Positions 45,398 through 54,531 of a stretch of 64,000 nt of DNA are shown here, one piece after another. Where the stretch lies: NCBI RefSeq assembly GCF_014201335.1, contig NZ_JACHEB010000004.1:186001-250000 (forward strand), written 5' to 3'. How positions within the stretch are numbered: the first letter of the stretch is position 1; every line of letters starts with the position of its first letter. This stretch comes from Tunturiibacter gelidiferens (GTDB lineage: Bacteria > Acidobacteriota > Terriglobia > Terriglobales > Acidobacteriaceae). Under the pieces are notes generated by a model. That model had not been told where the DNA came from. It saw only the letters and a list, made by a program, of their open reading frames with translations, and ran no database searches. The position numbers were made by a program, and so were the translations under genes.

Positions 45398-47203
45398 ATG
45401 TTGCGGTTTATCGGAAGTTTAATTCGCCCTTATCGTGGCACGCTGGTGGGCATCTTTCTGGCTATGCTGGTCGAGACGGTGATGAGCCTGGCGACGCCGT
45501 GGCCGTTGAAGATCATTTTGGATAATGTGGTCGGCGACCACAAGATGACTCCGTGGCTGCATCGGCTGATTGGGTCAATGGTGGATGAAGGCTTGAGGTC
45601 GCACGAGTCGAGGCTGCATGTCGCGGGTCTGGCGGCGATGGCGTTTGTGGTGATCTCGCTGCTGGGTGCGGTGGCGTCTTATATCGATAACTATTACACC
45701 GAGAGCGTGGGACAGTGGGTGGCGCATGATCTGCGCATGAAGATGTATGGGCACCTGCAACGGCTTTCACTCGGGTACTACAACACGCATGCGACGGGAA
45801 CGATTCTGAGCACGATTACGGCGGATATTCAGACGATCGAGGGGTTTGCTTCGTCTTCGACGTTGAATATTCTGGTCGACCTGCTGACGATCGTCTGCAT
45901 GCTGGGGTTGATGTTCTGGCTGAACTGGGATTTCACGCTGATCGCTGTGGGAGTGACGCCGTTTCTGCTGCTGTTTGTTTCGAGATTTAAGAAGGCAGTG
46001 AAGAAGGCGACGCATGAGGTTCGGAAGGAGCAGAGCGAGATTGTCGCGGTGGTGCAGCAGGGGCTGGAGTCGATGCAGGCTGTGAAGGCGTTTGGGCAGG
46101 AGGCGACGGAAGAGGCTCAGTTGCAGCTGGTGAGCCAGGCGACGGTGAGCGCTGCGCTGAAGGCAAGGAGTGTGAAGGCGCTGTTGTCGCCGGTGGTGAC
46201 GATTACGGTGTCGTTGTGCACGGCGGTGGTGTTATGGCGCGGAGCGGCGTTGATTCTTGAGAAAGCGATGACGGTGGGAGAGCTGACGGTTTATTTGGCT
46301 TATCTGACGAAGTTCTTCAAGCCGGTGAAGGATCTTGCAACTACGACGAATGCAGTGGCGCAGGCTGCGGTTGGGACTGAGCGAATTCGCGAGATTCTGG
46401 ATACGGATGCGGTGATTCCGGAGAAGGCAGATGGGTTGGCGCCGGAGAAGGTGGCGGGGACGATTGAGTTCGAGCACGTCGCGTTTGGATATGACCCGGC
46501 GAATTTGATTTTGACGGATGTGAGTTTCAAGATTGAGGCGGGTCAGTTTGTGGGGATCGTGGGGCCGACGGGAGCCGGGAAATCGACGGTGGTGAGTTTG
46601 ATCCCGCGATTTTATGATGTGGAGTCCGGGTCCGTAAAGATGGATGGCGAGGATGTGCGCGAGTACAAACTGAAGCCACTGAGAGACAAGATCGGGTACG
46701 TGCTGCAGGATACGGTGCTGTTTCGCGGGACGATTTTAGAGAATATTGCGTTTGGGCGGCCGGCGGCGACGAGAGAAGAAGTGATTGCGGCAGCGAAGCT
46801 GGCGAATGCGGATGAGTTCATTTCGAAGATGCCGCTGGGGTACGAGACGATGGTGGGGGAGCGGGGATCGACGCTGTCGGGTGGGCAGAGGCAGCGGATT
46901 GGGATTGCGCGGGTGATGGTGCGGAACAGCCCGATTTTATTGCTGGATGAGCCGACGGCAGCGCTCGATAGCGAGTCGGAGAAGCTGGTGATCGATGCGC
47001 TGGAGAAGCTGATGGAGGGACGGACCGTAATTGCGATTGCTCATCGATTGAGCACGATACGGGATGCGAATCAGATCATTGTGATTAATGAAGGGGTTGT
47101 GGCGGAGAATGGAACGCATGAAGAACTGATGGCGGTGAATGGTATCTATGCGGCACTGCATCGTACGCAATTCGACGCCGGGTTGGACAAGGTGATGGCG
47201 TAA
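45398..47203 (+). CDS. ABC exporter, MsbA-like half transporter
   Basis: The ATG at 45398 (MLRFIGSLIRPYRGT) gives 601 residues; an upstream in-frame TTG at 45374 is less likely. Six-helix transmembrane domain, then the ATPase with Walker A GPTGAGKST (K395), signature LSGGQRQR, Walker B ILLLDEPTAALD and H-loop IAIAHRLST. It works as a homodimer exporting a lipid, peptide or drug; the substrate cannot be told. It is inserted between eutC and eutB on the opposite strand. Confidence 0.9.
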   Translation: MLRFIGSLIRPYRGTLVGIFLAMLVETVMSLATPWPLKIILDNVVGDHKMTPWLHRLIGSMVDEGLRSHESRLHVAGLAAMAFVVISLLGAVASYIDNYYTESVGQWVAHDLRMKMYGHLQRLSLGYYNTHATGTILSTITADIQTIEGFASSSTLNILVDLLTIVCMLGLMFWLNWDFTLIAVGVTPFLLLFVSRFKKAVKKATHEVRKEQSEIVAVVQQGLESMQAVKAFGQEATEEAQLQLVSQATVSAALKARSVKALLSPVVTITVSLCTAVVLWRGAALILEKAMTVGELTVYLAYLTKFFKPVKDLATTTNAVAQAAVGTERIREILDTDAVIPEKADGLAPEKVAGTIEFEHVAFGYDPANLILTDVSFKIEAGQFVGIVGPTGAGKSTVVSLIPRFYDVESGSVKMDGEDVREYKLKPLRDKIGYVLQDTVLFRGTILENIAFGRPAATREEVIAAAKLANADEFISKMPLGYETMVGERGSTLSGGQRQRIGIARVMVRNSPILLLDEPTAALDSESEKLVIDALEKLMEGRTVIAIAHRLSTIRDANQIIVINEGVVAENGTHEELMAVNGIYAALHRTQFDAGLDKVMA

Positions 47204-47289
47204 AGGAACGGCTAGTTGTATTGGGCGATGAGAGACTGTAAAAGAGATCAACGCCAGTTCTCGAAATAAGGGGTCAAGGGAAGAGGATT

Positions 47290-48294
47290 ATGTCGCGCTC
47301 TTTAATTGTTTTGCCGGACGATTCTGCGAAGCCGATTCTGGAAGCCATTCATGGCGCGAAAGATTCGATCCGGATCAAGATGTTTTTGTTTTCGGATCCG
47401 AGTCTGCTGCAGGCTGTGGTTGCCGCTCACCAGCGTGGGGTGAAGGTGCGGGTGATGCTGAATCCGGAGAGGCGGGATGGCGAGAAAGAAAATGACGAGT
47501 CGCGGCTTGCGTTGACTGATGCGGGGGTTGAGGTGCTGGACAGCAACCCCTGCTTCGATCTGACCCATGAGAAGTCGATGGTGATCGATGATAAGACGGC
47601 GTTTGTCGAGTCGCTGAACTGGGAGACGAAGAACCTGACGGTGACGCGGGATTATGCGATTGTTACGACGCACAAGCACGAGGTTGAGGAGGTCATGGAG
47701 TGCTTCGACGCGGACTGGCAAAGGAAGGATTTCAAGGCGGGCGACCACTCCCATTTGATCTGGTGTATTGGGAACGGAAGGCAGCGGCTGGGGCAGTTGA
47801 TTGATGAGGCGAAGCACTCGCTGTGGTTGCAGAATGAGCGGTACCAGGATCCGACAATTATTGAACACCTGGTGAGGGCGAACCAGCGTGGGGTGAAGAT
47901 TCATATCATGGCGCGGCCTCCGCACAAGCTGAAGAAAGCCAAGTTGATTGAAGGCGTGAGCGGGCTCAGGGTGCTCGAAGATATTGGCGTCAAGATACAC
48001 AAGTTGAAGCATATTAAGCTTCATGCGAAGCTGCTGTTGGCCGATGATGACCGCGCGATCATTGGGTCGATCAATCTTGCCCCGGGGAGCTTCGACAGCA
48101 GGCGGGAGCTGGCGATTGAGGTGAGGGACGACCACATCCTTGACCGTCTGGGAAAGACCGTTCGACATGACTGGGAGAACTCGAAGCTGCTGGATTTGAG
48201 CGATGCAGGGCTGCTGGCTGAGTTGGAAGAATATGATCCGAATGTCGCGGAGGATCTTGCGCTCGAAACGCACAAGAGTGGGAAGAAGTGCTGA
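47290..48294 (+). CDS. phospholipase D-like protein
   Basis: 334 residues with two HKD motifs: HEKSMVIDD (H93, K95, D100) and HAKLLLADD (H245, K247, D252), each followed by the usual SLNWE or SINLA stretch. Cardiolipin-synthase-like in arrangement but without membrane helices or a signal peptide, so it may be a cytosolic phosphodiesterase or nuclease. It follows the ABC gene by 86 bp. Confidence 0.85.
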   Translation: MSRSLIVLPDDSAKPILEAIHGAKDSIRIKMFLFSDPSLLQAVVAAHQRGVKVRVMLNPERRDGEKENDESRLALTDAGVEVLDSNPCFDLTHEKSMVIDDKTAFVESLNWETKNLTVTRDYAIVTTHKHEVEEVMECFDADWQRKDFKAGDHSHLIWCIGNGRQRLGQLIDEAKHSLWLQNERYQDPTIIEHLVRANQRGVKIHIMARPPHKLKKAKLIEGVSGLRVLEDIGVKIHKLKHIKLHAKLLLADDDRAIIGSINLAPGSFDSRRELAIEVRDDHILDRLGKTVRHDWENSKLLDLSDAGLLAELEEYDPNVAEDLALETHKSGKKC

Positions 48295-48316
48295 TTTTTT
48301 TGGCTCGCGCGGGTTT

Positions 48317-48754
48317 CTATCGGGTGAAGCGAGCGACTGTGAGTGCGATTGGAAGTCCCACGAAGCAGATGTGGATGACCAGTTGAATCACGAAGGCTTT
48401 TGCGGAGAACGCTCGTTTGGGAGCTCGTGAGAGCGGGACTACGACGCGGCTCATGACCAGATGAACGACAACGCCGTAGAGAGCGCCCCAGAGGATCGGT
48501 CTTTCTGCGAGCATCGGGAGTTGGCGGCTTATCGCGTAGAAGATCGCAGCAACGATGAACGCAATTGCGAAGTGAAAGAACAGGCCGAGCGTGGCAGTTT
48601 TTTTGCCGCCTTTGAACGCTGATGTGCCCAGCGTACCGCTGGCTATGCCCTGCCATAGCCTTTCAAGTGGCATACCTTGCAGCGACATGAGGGTAGAGGT
48701 TGCGGTGATGTCCAAAGCTCCAGCCAATAAGCCTGCGAGCGCGATGATCTCCAT
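48317..48754 (-). CDS. four-helix membrane protein (YagU/DUF1440-like)
   Basis: 145 residues from the ATG at 48754; an ATG at 48814 would add 20 polar residues. Hydrophobic helices are interrupted by LERLWQGIASGTLGTSAFKGG and a C-terminal AKAFVIQLVIHICFVGLPIA. Resembles small acidobacterial and enterobacterial inner-membrane proteins of the DUF1440 kind. Function unknown. Confidence 0.6.
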   Translation of the reverse strand: MEIIALAGLLAGALDITATSTLMSLQGMPLERLWQGIASGTLGTSAFKGGKKTATLGLFFHFAIAFIVAAIFYAISRQLPMLAERPILWGALYGVVVHLVMSRVVVPLSRAPKRAFSAKAFVIQLVIHICFVGLPIALTVARFTR

Positions 48755-48862
48755 GCTATTCGTTGGATTCACGAAGAAATTTACGTCGGTTCGATCTGAT
48801 TTGTTCCATTGCATGGTGGGCTGGCGTTCGGCTGCGATTGAATGCAGCTATGCGCATGACGG

Positions 48863-50224
48863 CTATGGAAGCATGGCGGGCAGGGTAAGGCGGTGGGGAG
48901 CTTGCGTGTTGAGCCAGGCTTCGAACTCGGGAGCGGGGCGGAGGTTGAGGAGGCGGCGGAGGTAGAGGGCGTCGTGGAAGGATGTGCTCTGGTAGTTGAG
49001 CATGATGTCGTCTGCGCCGGGGACACCCATGATGTAGTTGACGCCTGCGGCGCCGAGCATGGTGAGGAGTGCGTCCATGTCGTCCTGGTCGGCTTCGGCG
49101 TGATTGGTGTAGCAGATGTCGCAGCCCATGGGGAGGCCGAGGAGTTTGCCGCAGAAGTGGTCTTCGAGGCCTGCGCGGAGGATTTGCTTGCCGTCGTAGA
49201 GGTATTCGGGGCCGATGAAGCCTACGACTGTGTTGACGAGCATGGGGTTGAAGTGGCGGGCTACGGCGTAGGCGCGGGCTTCGAGAGTTTGCTGGTCTAC
49301 ACCCTGATGAGCTGTCGCGCTTAGGCTGCTGCCCTGGCCGGTCTCGAAGTACATGATGTTGGGGGACGGGTTTTCTGGTGCGCGGTTTAGGCTGCGGGCT
49401 TGTTGGTGGGCTTCTTCGAGGAGAGCGAGGTTGATGCCGAAGCTTGTGTTGGTGGCTTCGGTGCCGCCGATGGATTGGAAGAGGAGGTCGAGAGGTGCGC
49501 CCTGCTGCATGGCCTGCATCTGCGTCGTGAGATGGGCGAGGACGCAGGACTGGGTGGGGATCTCGTAGCGGCGGCGGATGTGATCGACGAGATGAAGGAG
49601 TGTTGTAAGAGCGGCTACGTTGTCGGAGACAGGGTTGATGCCGATGACGGCGTCGCCGGAGCCGAGGAGCAGGCCGTCGAGGATAGATGCGGCGATACCG
49701 GCTGGGTCGTCGGTGGGATGGTTGGGCTGGAGACGGGTGGAGAGTCGGCCGGGCAGTCCTACGGTGGTACGGAATTTGGTGATGACGTTTATTTTGCGAG
49801 CTACGAGGATGAGGTCCTGGAGGCGCATGAGTTTGGAGACAGCGGCTGCCATTTCTGGGGTTAGGCCCGGGGCGAGGGCCGCAAGGGTGGATGGGGTGGC
49901 CGCGTCGGAGAGGAGATGGTCGCGGAGATCGCCTACGGTGAGGCTGGAGATGGGGGCGAATGCGGCGGTGGCGGCGGGAGTGCGACAGGTGTCCTGGATG
50001 AGTCGAGTGACTTCGTCGGTTTCGTAAGGGATGACGGGTTCGTTGAGGAAGTGGGTGAGGGGGAGATCGGCGAGTGCCATCTGGGCTGCGACGCGTTGCT
50101 GGGCAGAGGTTGCCGCGATGCCCGCTAGCTCGTCACCAGAGCGGGCGGGGGTGGCTTTGGCGAGTAGATCGGCCAGGGAGTTGAAGGTGTAACGGACGTT
50201 CGCTACGGTGTGGGCGTGGGCCAT
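48863..50224 (-). CDS. eutB: ethanolamine ammonia-lyase large subunit
   Basis: 453 residues, full length for EutB: TPARSGDELAGIAATSAQQR, LSTRLQPNHPTDDPAGIAAS, GDAVIGINPVSDN, FETGQGSS and VVGFIGPEYLYDGKQI, which line the B12 and substrate site. No eutA reactivase, microcompartment shell or aldehyde dehydrogenase genes are present here, so acetaldehyde would be handled elsewhere. Confidence 0.95.
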   Translation of the reverse strand: MAHAHTVANVRYTFNSLADLLAKATPARSGDELAGIAATSAQQRVAAQMALADLPLTHFLNEPVIPYETDEVTRLIQDTCRTPAATAAFAPISSLTVGDLRDHLLSDAATPSTLAALAPGLTPEMAAAVSKLMRLQDLILVARKINVITKFRTTVGLPGRLSTRLQPNHPTDDPAGIAASILDGLLLGSGDAVIGINPVSDNVAALTTLLHLVDHIRRRYEIPTQSCVLAHLTTQMQAMQQGAPLDLLFQSIGGTEATNTSFGINLALLEEAHQQARSLNRAPENPSPNIMYFETGQGSSLSATAHQGVDQQTLEARAYAVARHFNPMLVNTVVGFIGPEYLYDGKQILRAGLEDHFCGKLLGLPMGCDICYTNHAEADQDDMDALLTMLGAAGVNYIMGVPGADDIMLNYQSTSFHDALYLRRLLNLRPAPEFEAWLNTQAPHRLTLPAMLP

Positions 50225-50384
50225 TGGGTACTACGCTAGCAGGTTGGATCGGTTAGGTGAGGGTTTGTGTTTCGCTCTGGCGGGGATAGCGAGCAAGGTG
50301 GGTGTAGAGGCGAAATACGGGGTCTCTCCGCTGCGTTACGCGATGAGACCGCGGACTCCGGTCGAGATGACGATTTTTCGGGGA

Positions 50385-52448
50385 CTACCGATGTGTTTCT
50401 AGTTTGATCTTCAGGACGGTGTTGAGGTCGGAGAGTCGCTGCATTTCGCGCTTGTCTTCGTCGATGTCCTGAATGGCTACGACACCGCCGGAGACTTTAC
50501 CGTCGGAGTCGATCACGGGTGCGGCGGTGAGGCTTATCCAGGCGCTTGAACCGTCGCTGTGGAAGCGGAGGTACTCGGTAGGGCCGATGGATTTTCCGCC
50601 CATAAGGGCGCTGGCGAGAGGGTGATCGCCATTCGGCGTTGAGTTGGGAGCGGTTGTTGCGATGGCTTCGGGGACTATCGACATGATCGACTCTTTGCAG
50701 TAGTCGTCGATGACGGTAGCGGAGACAGCCGAGCTGCGAAGAATCTCCTCGGCTCGTGGGTTGCTCATGACGACCCGGCCGTCGGGTGCGTCAGCGATGA
50801 CGATTCCGATGGGGACGGCATCGAAGATTGCCTGGAGACGGGCTTCGCTTCTACGGAGAGCTTCCTCGGCCTGTTTCTGGTCGTTGATATCTTCCACGGT
50901 GCCGTACCAGCGGATAATTTCACCATCTTTTCCGCGGCGCGGGGCGGCGCGGGCGCGCATCCAGCGCCAGGTTCCGTCGACGCGCAGAACTCGGTAGAGG
51001 ACGTCGAGAGGATTGCCGGTGCGGCGGGCTTCTGCCCAGATGCGGGAGGTAGGTGCGACGTCGTCGGGATGGAGAGCGCGAATCCAACCAGTGCCGAGGG
51101 ATTCCTGAATGGTGAGGCCTGTGAGGCTCTCCCATCTCTGACTGGCGTCGAGGATCATGCCTTCGGGATCGGCGGTCCAAGGGACCTGCGGGTTGAGTTC
51201 GACGGTATGTCGGTAGTGGTCTTCGCTTTCGGCGAGGGCTTGCTCGGCCTTCTTGCGTCGGGTGATATCGACGACAGAGACGGAGACTCCGATGACCTCG
51301 TCGGCCTCGTCGCGAGCAGGATGGAAGGAGATGAGATGGGTGCGTTTTTCGTTGAGTGGGTTGGGATCGGGATAGCAGATTTCCAGGTTGTTGCTGGCCT
51401 CTCCGTTGAGAGCGCGCAGGAGGTAGGGCTCGCAGAGCGGGAAGACGGAGGGCATGACCTCGGAGACATAACGGCCGAGGTGGGCGGCTACGGGCAGGTG
51501 ATGCATTTCGGCGAGACGGCGGTTGACGCTGACGTATCGGAGATTGCGGTCGATGAAGCAGAGGCCGACGGGGACGCCATCGTAGATGGCGTTGAGTTGG
51601 GCGAGGCGCTGGGTGGGAAGCGCTTCGAGGCGGAGGGGGAGCGTGGAGTTGGCGATGGGCGAGCGGTGTTCGGCGGGGACGGGTGGCGGGTCGATTCTGG
51701 CGGCGAGGACGTCGGGTAGCTGTTCGGGTGGGACGGCGCGGCCGTAGAGCCACCCCTGGCCGAGATCGCAGCCTAGCCATAGGAGCATGTCGGCGATGGT
51801 TTGATTTTCTACGCCTTCTGCGACGGTAGTGAGGCTGAGGCTGTTGCCGAGACCGACGATGGCAGCGGCGATCTTGCGGCTGTCGCGGGTGTGGCCCATG
51901 GAGCGGACGAAGCTGGCATCGATTTTGAGCTCGTCGAAGGGGAGGGACTGGAGGTGGCGGAGGCTGGAGTAGCCGGTTCCGAAGTCGTCGAGAGCGAGGC
52001 GGGAGCCCTGTTCTTTGAGCTCGGTGGCAATGCGGTAGGCGTGCTCGGTGTTGCTGGCGAGGGCGCTCTCGGTGATCTCGAGGATGAGACGGTTGAGGGG
52101 GAAGCTGGCTTGCTCGGCGGCGGTGCGGATGTGTTTGGGGAGGGAGAAGTCGGTGAGCTGGGTGAGGGAGATGTTGACCGAGAGGGTGAGGTGATCTGGG
52201 ATGTTTTTTGCGGCGGCGAAGACGGCTCGGAGGAGGTTTCCGGTGAGTTGACCGTTGAGGCCGGTGTCTTCAGCTAATGGAATGAATTCGTTAGGGGGAA
52301 TGAGGCCGCGGACGGGATGCTGCCAGCGCGCGAGAACTTCGAATCCGCTGAGGAGGCCCGTTCGAAGTTCCACCAGCGGTTGGAAGTACGGGATGATTTC
52401 GTTCTTCTCGAGCGCTCTACGCAGATCGTTCGCGTCTTCAGCAGCCAT
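50385..52448 (-). CDS. EAL-domain cyclic-di-GMP phosphodiesterase with C-terminal PAS domains
   Basis: 687 residues with an N-terminal EAL domain (about 1-250): EVL in place of EAL (GFEVLARWQHP), ITESAL, DDFGTGYSSL and LKIDASFV, and ANQTIADMLL-type ends. The catalytic acidic residues (E of EVL, DD) are kept, so hydrolysis of c-di-GMP is likely. Three PAS/PAC segments follow (about 285-400, 405-525, 530-680). There is no GGDEF domain. Having the sensor domains after the EAL domain is less usual. Confidence 0.85.
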   Translation of the reverse strand: MAAEDANDLRRALEKNEIIPYFQPLVELRTGLLSGFEVLARWQHPVRGLIPPNEFIPLAEDTGLNGQLTGNLLRAVFAAAKNIPDHLTLSVNISLTQLTDFSLPKHIRTAAEQASFPLNRLILEITESALASNTEHAYRIATELKEQGSRLALDDFGTGYSSLRHLQSLPFDELKIDASFVRSMGHTRDSRKIAAAIVGLGNSLSLTTVAEGVENQTIADMLLWLGCDLGQGWLYGRAVPPEQLPDVLAARIDPPPVPAEHRSPIANSTLPLRLEALPTQRLAQLNAIYDGVPVGLCFIDRNLRYVSVNRRLAEMHHLPVAAHLGRYVSEVMPSVFPLCEPYLLRALNGEASNNLEICYPDPNPLNEKRTHLISFHPARDEADEVIGVSVSVVDITRRKKAEQALAESEDHYRHTVELNPQVPWTADPEGMILDASQRWESLTGLTIQESLGTGWIRALHPDDVAPTSRIWAEARRTGNPLDVLYRVLRVDGTWRWMRARAAPRRGKDGEIIRWYGTVEDINDQKQAEEALRRSEARLQAIFDAVPIGIVIADAPDGRVVMSNPRAEEILRSSAVSATVIDDYCKESIMSIVPEAIATTAPNSTPNGDHPLASALMGGKSIGPTEYLRFHSDGSSAWISLTAAPVIDSDGKVSGGVVAIQDIDEDKREMQRLSDLNTVLKIKLETHR

Positions 52449-52479
52449 GGCAAAGACGATACTACGGCCCGGATGTAAG

Positions 52480-53439
52480 TTACATAGGGAATTTTTGGCT
52501 TCTCCAGCTAGCGACGAGATCCCGGGCGGCGGAGGGCCAGTCGGGAAAGGTGAACTGGAAGCCAGCGGAGAGGAGACGACCGGGGATGACCTGACGGCTT
52601 TTTATGATGAGTTCGGATTCGGTGCGCATGAGGAAGGTGCCAATCTCGATCATCCATGATGTGGTTGGCAGACCGATGGGAGTGCCCCAGGCTTCACGGA
52701 GGATGCGAAGGAAGTCTCGGTTGGGAAGAGGATTTGGCGAGGCGAGGTTGATTGGGCCGGTGATGGTTGGGGTGGAGATGATGAACTCGATGGCGCGGAT
52801 GAAGTCGACCGCGTGGATCCATGAGACGAATTGGGTGCCTGGGTGGTTGGTGCCGCCCAGGCCGTGTCGAACGAGGCTGAGGAAGACATCGAAGACTCCG
52901 CCGGGATCGGGACTGAAGGTCATAGCGCTGCGGAGGGCGACCTTGCGGGTGCGGGGTGTTTGCGTGGAGAAGAAGGCGGACTCCCAGGCTTTGGCTACGT
53001 CGATTGAGAAGTTCCAGGTGTCAGGTGCGCCGAGTTCGTTGCCGCCGAACTCGCCGGTGGCTTCGTCCATGGGGCGGCCGAGCGAGTGGCGATAGATGGT
53101 GGCGGTGCTGGCGTTGAGCCAGATGGCGGGTGGGTGGCGCAGGGAGGCGATGGCTTCGCCAAGGATTTTTGTGGAGAGGACGCGGGAGTCGAAGATGGCA
53201 CGGCGGTTGGCCGGGGTGTAGCGACAGTTGACGCTGCGGCCGGCGAGGTTGATGCAGATGTCGCTCTGCTCGAGGTCGGCGACCCATGGGCCGAGGGTGA
53301 GGCCGTCCCATGGCACGATGCGCCATGGCGCGGCTTGCGGGGTGCGGCTGAACACGATGACATTGTGGCCCTTAGAGTGAAAGTGACGGGCGAGAAGGTG
53401 GCCTACTTGTCCGGTGCCGCCGGGGATGACGATCTTCAT
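52480..53439 (-). CDS. TIGR01777-family NAD(P)-binding epimerase
   Basis: 319 residues, starting MKIVIPGGTGQVGHLLARHF with the GxxGxxG nucleotide site, WDGLTLGPWVADLEQSDICINLAGRSVN in the middle and the DUF1731-like C-terminal segment VIPGRLLSAGFQFTFP. Its start overlaps the stop of the SRPBCC gene (ATGA). In other bacteria these two domains occur fused, which supports joint function, but the substrate is unknown. Confidence 0.88.
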   Translation of the reverse strand: MKIVIPGGTGQVGHLLARHFHSKGHNVIVFSRTPQAAPWRIVPWDGLTLGPWVADLEQSDICINLAGRSVNCRYTPANRRAIFDSRVLSTKILGEAIASLRHPPAIWLNASTATIYRHSLGRPMDEATGEFGGNELGAPDTWNFSIDVAKAWESAFFSTQTPRTRKVALRSAMTFSPDPGGVFDVFLSLVRHGLGGTNHPGTQFVSWIHAVDFIRAIEFIISTPTITGPINLASPNPLPNRDFLRILREAWGTPIGLPTTSWMIEIGTFLMRTESELIIKSRQVIPGRLLSAGFQFTFPDWPSAARDLVASWRSQKFPM

Positions 53440-53948
53440 GATGACCTGTGTTTCCCGTTTGCTTCCATTGGGAGGTAGAACTTCCAGTCTGATGATTCGG
53501 CAAGTTGCTTGATGACGGCGTTGCGCTCGCGAATGAGCGCAAGCATGTATCGGCGGAGGAAGAGTTTTTCGGCCGGGAGGCCAAGGATGCGAGGCGGAGA
53601 GGCTATTCGGAAGTGATCTGTCATCTCGGTCGCGCCGGAGGGGAGCGTGTGGAAGTAGTGGTCGGCCTGCATGGAGCGGAAGATCCCTTTGTTCATGGTC
53701 ACCTGGAAGTAGGTAGGCGGTTCGATGGCCGTGACTTCGTTGGTGAGGTTGTGCCAGAAGCCAAAGTGTTTGGCTCGCCAGGTGACGCGGTCAGAGAGGC
53801 CCTGGAGGCCGGAGGTGAGGCCACTTATTGCGAGAGCCTGTTCGCCGGAGTGAACGTTCCTGAGGAGATGAACTTCTACGCTGCGGGAGAGGTCGAAGCA
53901 GCGTTGAATGGGTGCTTTGATCGTCGTGGTCTCGTCGATTCGGATCAT
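53436..53948 (-). CDS. SRPBCC-family (START-like) ligand-binding protein
   Basis: 170 residues: MIRIDETTTIKAPIQRCFDLSRSVEVH then LTNEVTAIEPPTYFQVTM and GATEMTDHFRI, the cyclase/dehydrase-like SRPBCC fold. First gene of a two-gene unit with the TIGR01777 epimerase. Confidence 0.82.
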   Translation of the reverse strand: MIRIDETTTIKAPIQRCFDLSRSVEVHLLRNVHSGEQALAISGLTSGLQGLSDRVTWRAKHFGFWHNLTNEVTAIEPPTYFQVTMNKGIFRSMQADHYFHTLPSGATEMTDHFRIASPPRILGLPAEKLFLRRYMLALIRERNAVIKQLAESSDWKFYLPMEANGKHRSS

Positions 53949-54052
53949 CGTTGTGGCGAGCTTTCCTCCCTGGTTAAGAGTATGTGCCGGGTGACGGTTT
54001 TCGGTTGGTGGGAGGGTAATGTTTGTTCGCGCAATTATTTTGAGGTCTTGCT

Positions 54053-54068
54053 AACTAATCGATTAGTT
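54053..54068. promoter_or_regulatory. perfect 16-bp palindrome, likely BlaI operator
   Basis: AACTAATCGATTAGTT lies 68 bp upstream of the blaI-type gene start at 54136. BlaI/MecI repressors are dimeric winged-helix proteins that bind short palindromes in their own promoters, so this is the most likely autoregulatory site. Confidence 0.65.
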
Positions 54069-54135
54069 GTTCGTCTTTCCTGTGAGTAGGTTCTGTCTCC
54101 TCGTCAGGTTTGGGGAGTCGGAATATTGAGGGGAT

Positions 54136-54531
54136 ATGCCGCCAAAGAAGTCCATCACGTTGACAGAGGCTGAGTTACGGCTCATGAAGATTCTGTGGGC
54201 GCGCGGCGAGTCGGCTGTGGGGGAGCTGGTGGCGGCCATGCCGGAGGCACTGGCGTATAACTCAGTGCTCACGACGATTCGGATTTTGGAGCAGAAAGGC
54301 TACGTGCGGCACCGGCAGGAGGGGCGGGCGTTTCTCTATATACCGTGCGTTGCCGAGCAGGAAGCTAGCCGGTCGGAGGTCCGTCATATGATGCAGCGGT
54401 TCTTCGGCAACTCGCGGGAGAAGTTGTTGCTTTCGCTGCTTGGAGATGACGAGGTGACGGCGGAGGAGTTGCAACGGCTGAAAGAAGCGATTGCAGCGGC
54501 AGAGGACGACCGCGCGGGAGACGAACTGTAA
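54136..54531 (+). CDS. BlaI/MecI/CopY-family transcriptional repressor
   Basis: 131 residues: LTEAELRLMKILWARGESAVGEL, then TTIRILEQKGYVRHRQEGRAFLYIP, the winged helix with the conserved wing, and a C-terminal dimerisation region with the usual LLLSLLGDDEVTAEEL. It overlaps the M56 gene by one base (TAATG). Such repressors are cleaved by the partner M56 protease when a signal is sensed. Confidence 0.9.
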   Translation: MPPKKSITLTEAELRLMKILWARGESAVGELVAAMPEALAYNSVLTTIRILEQKGYVRHRQEGRAFLYIPCVAEQEASRSEVRHMMQRFFGNSREKLLLSLLGDDEVTAEELQRLKEAIAAAEDDRAGDEL

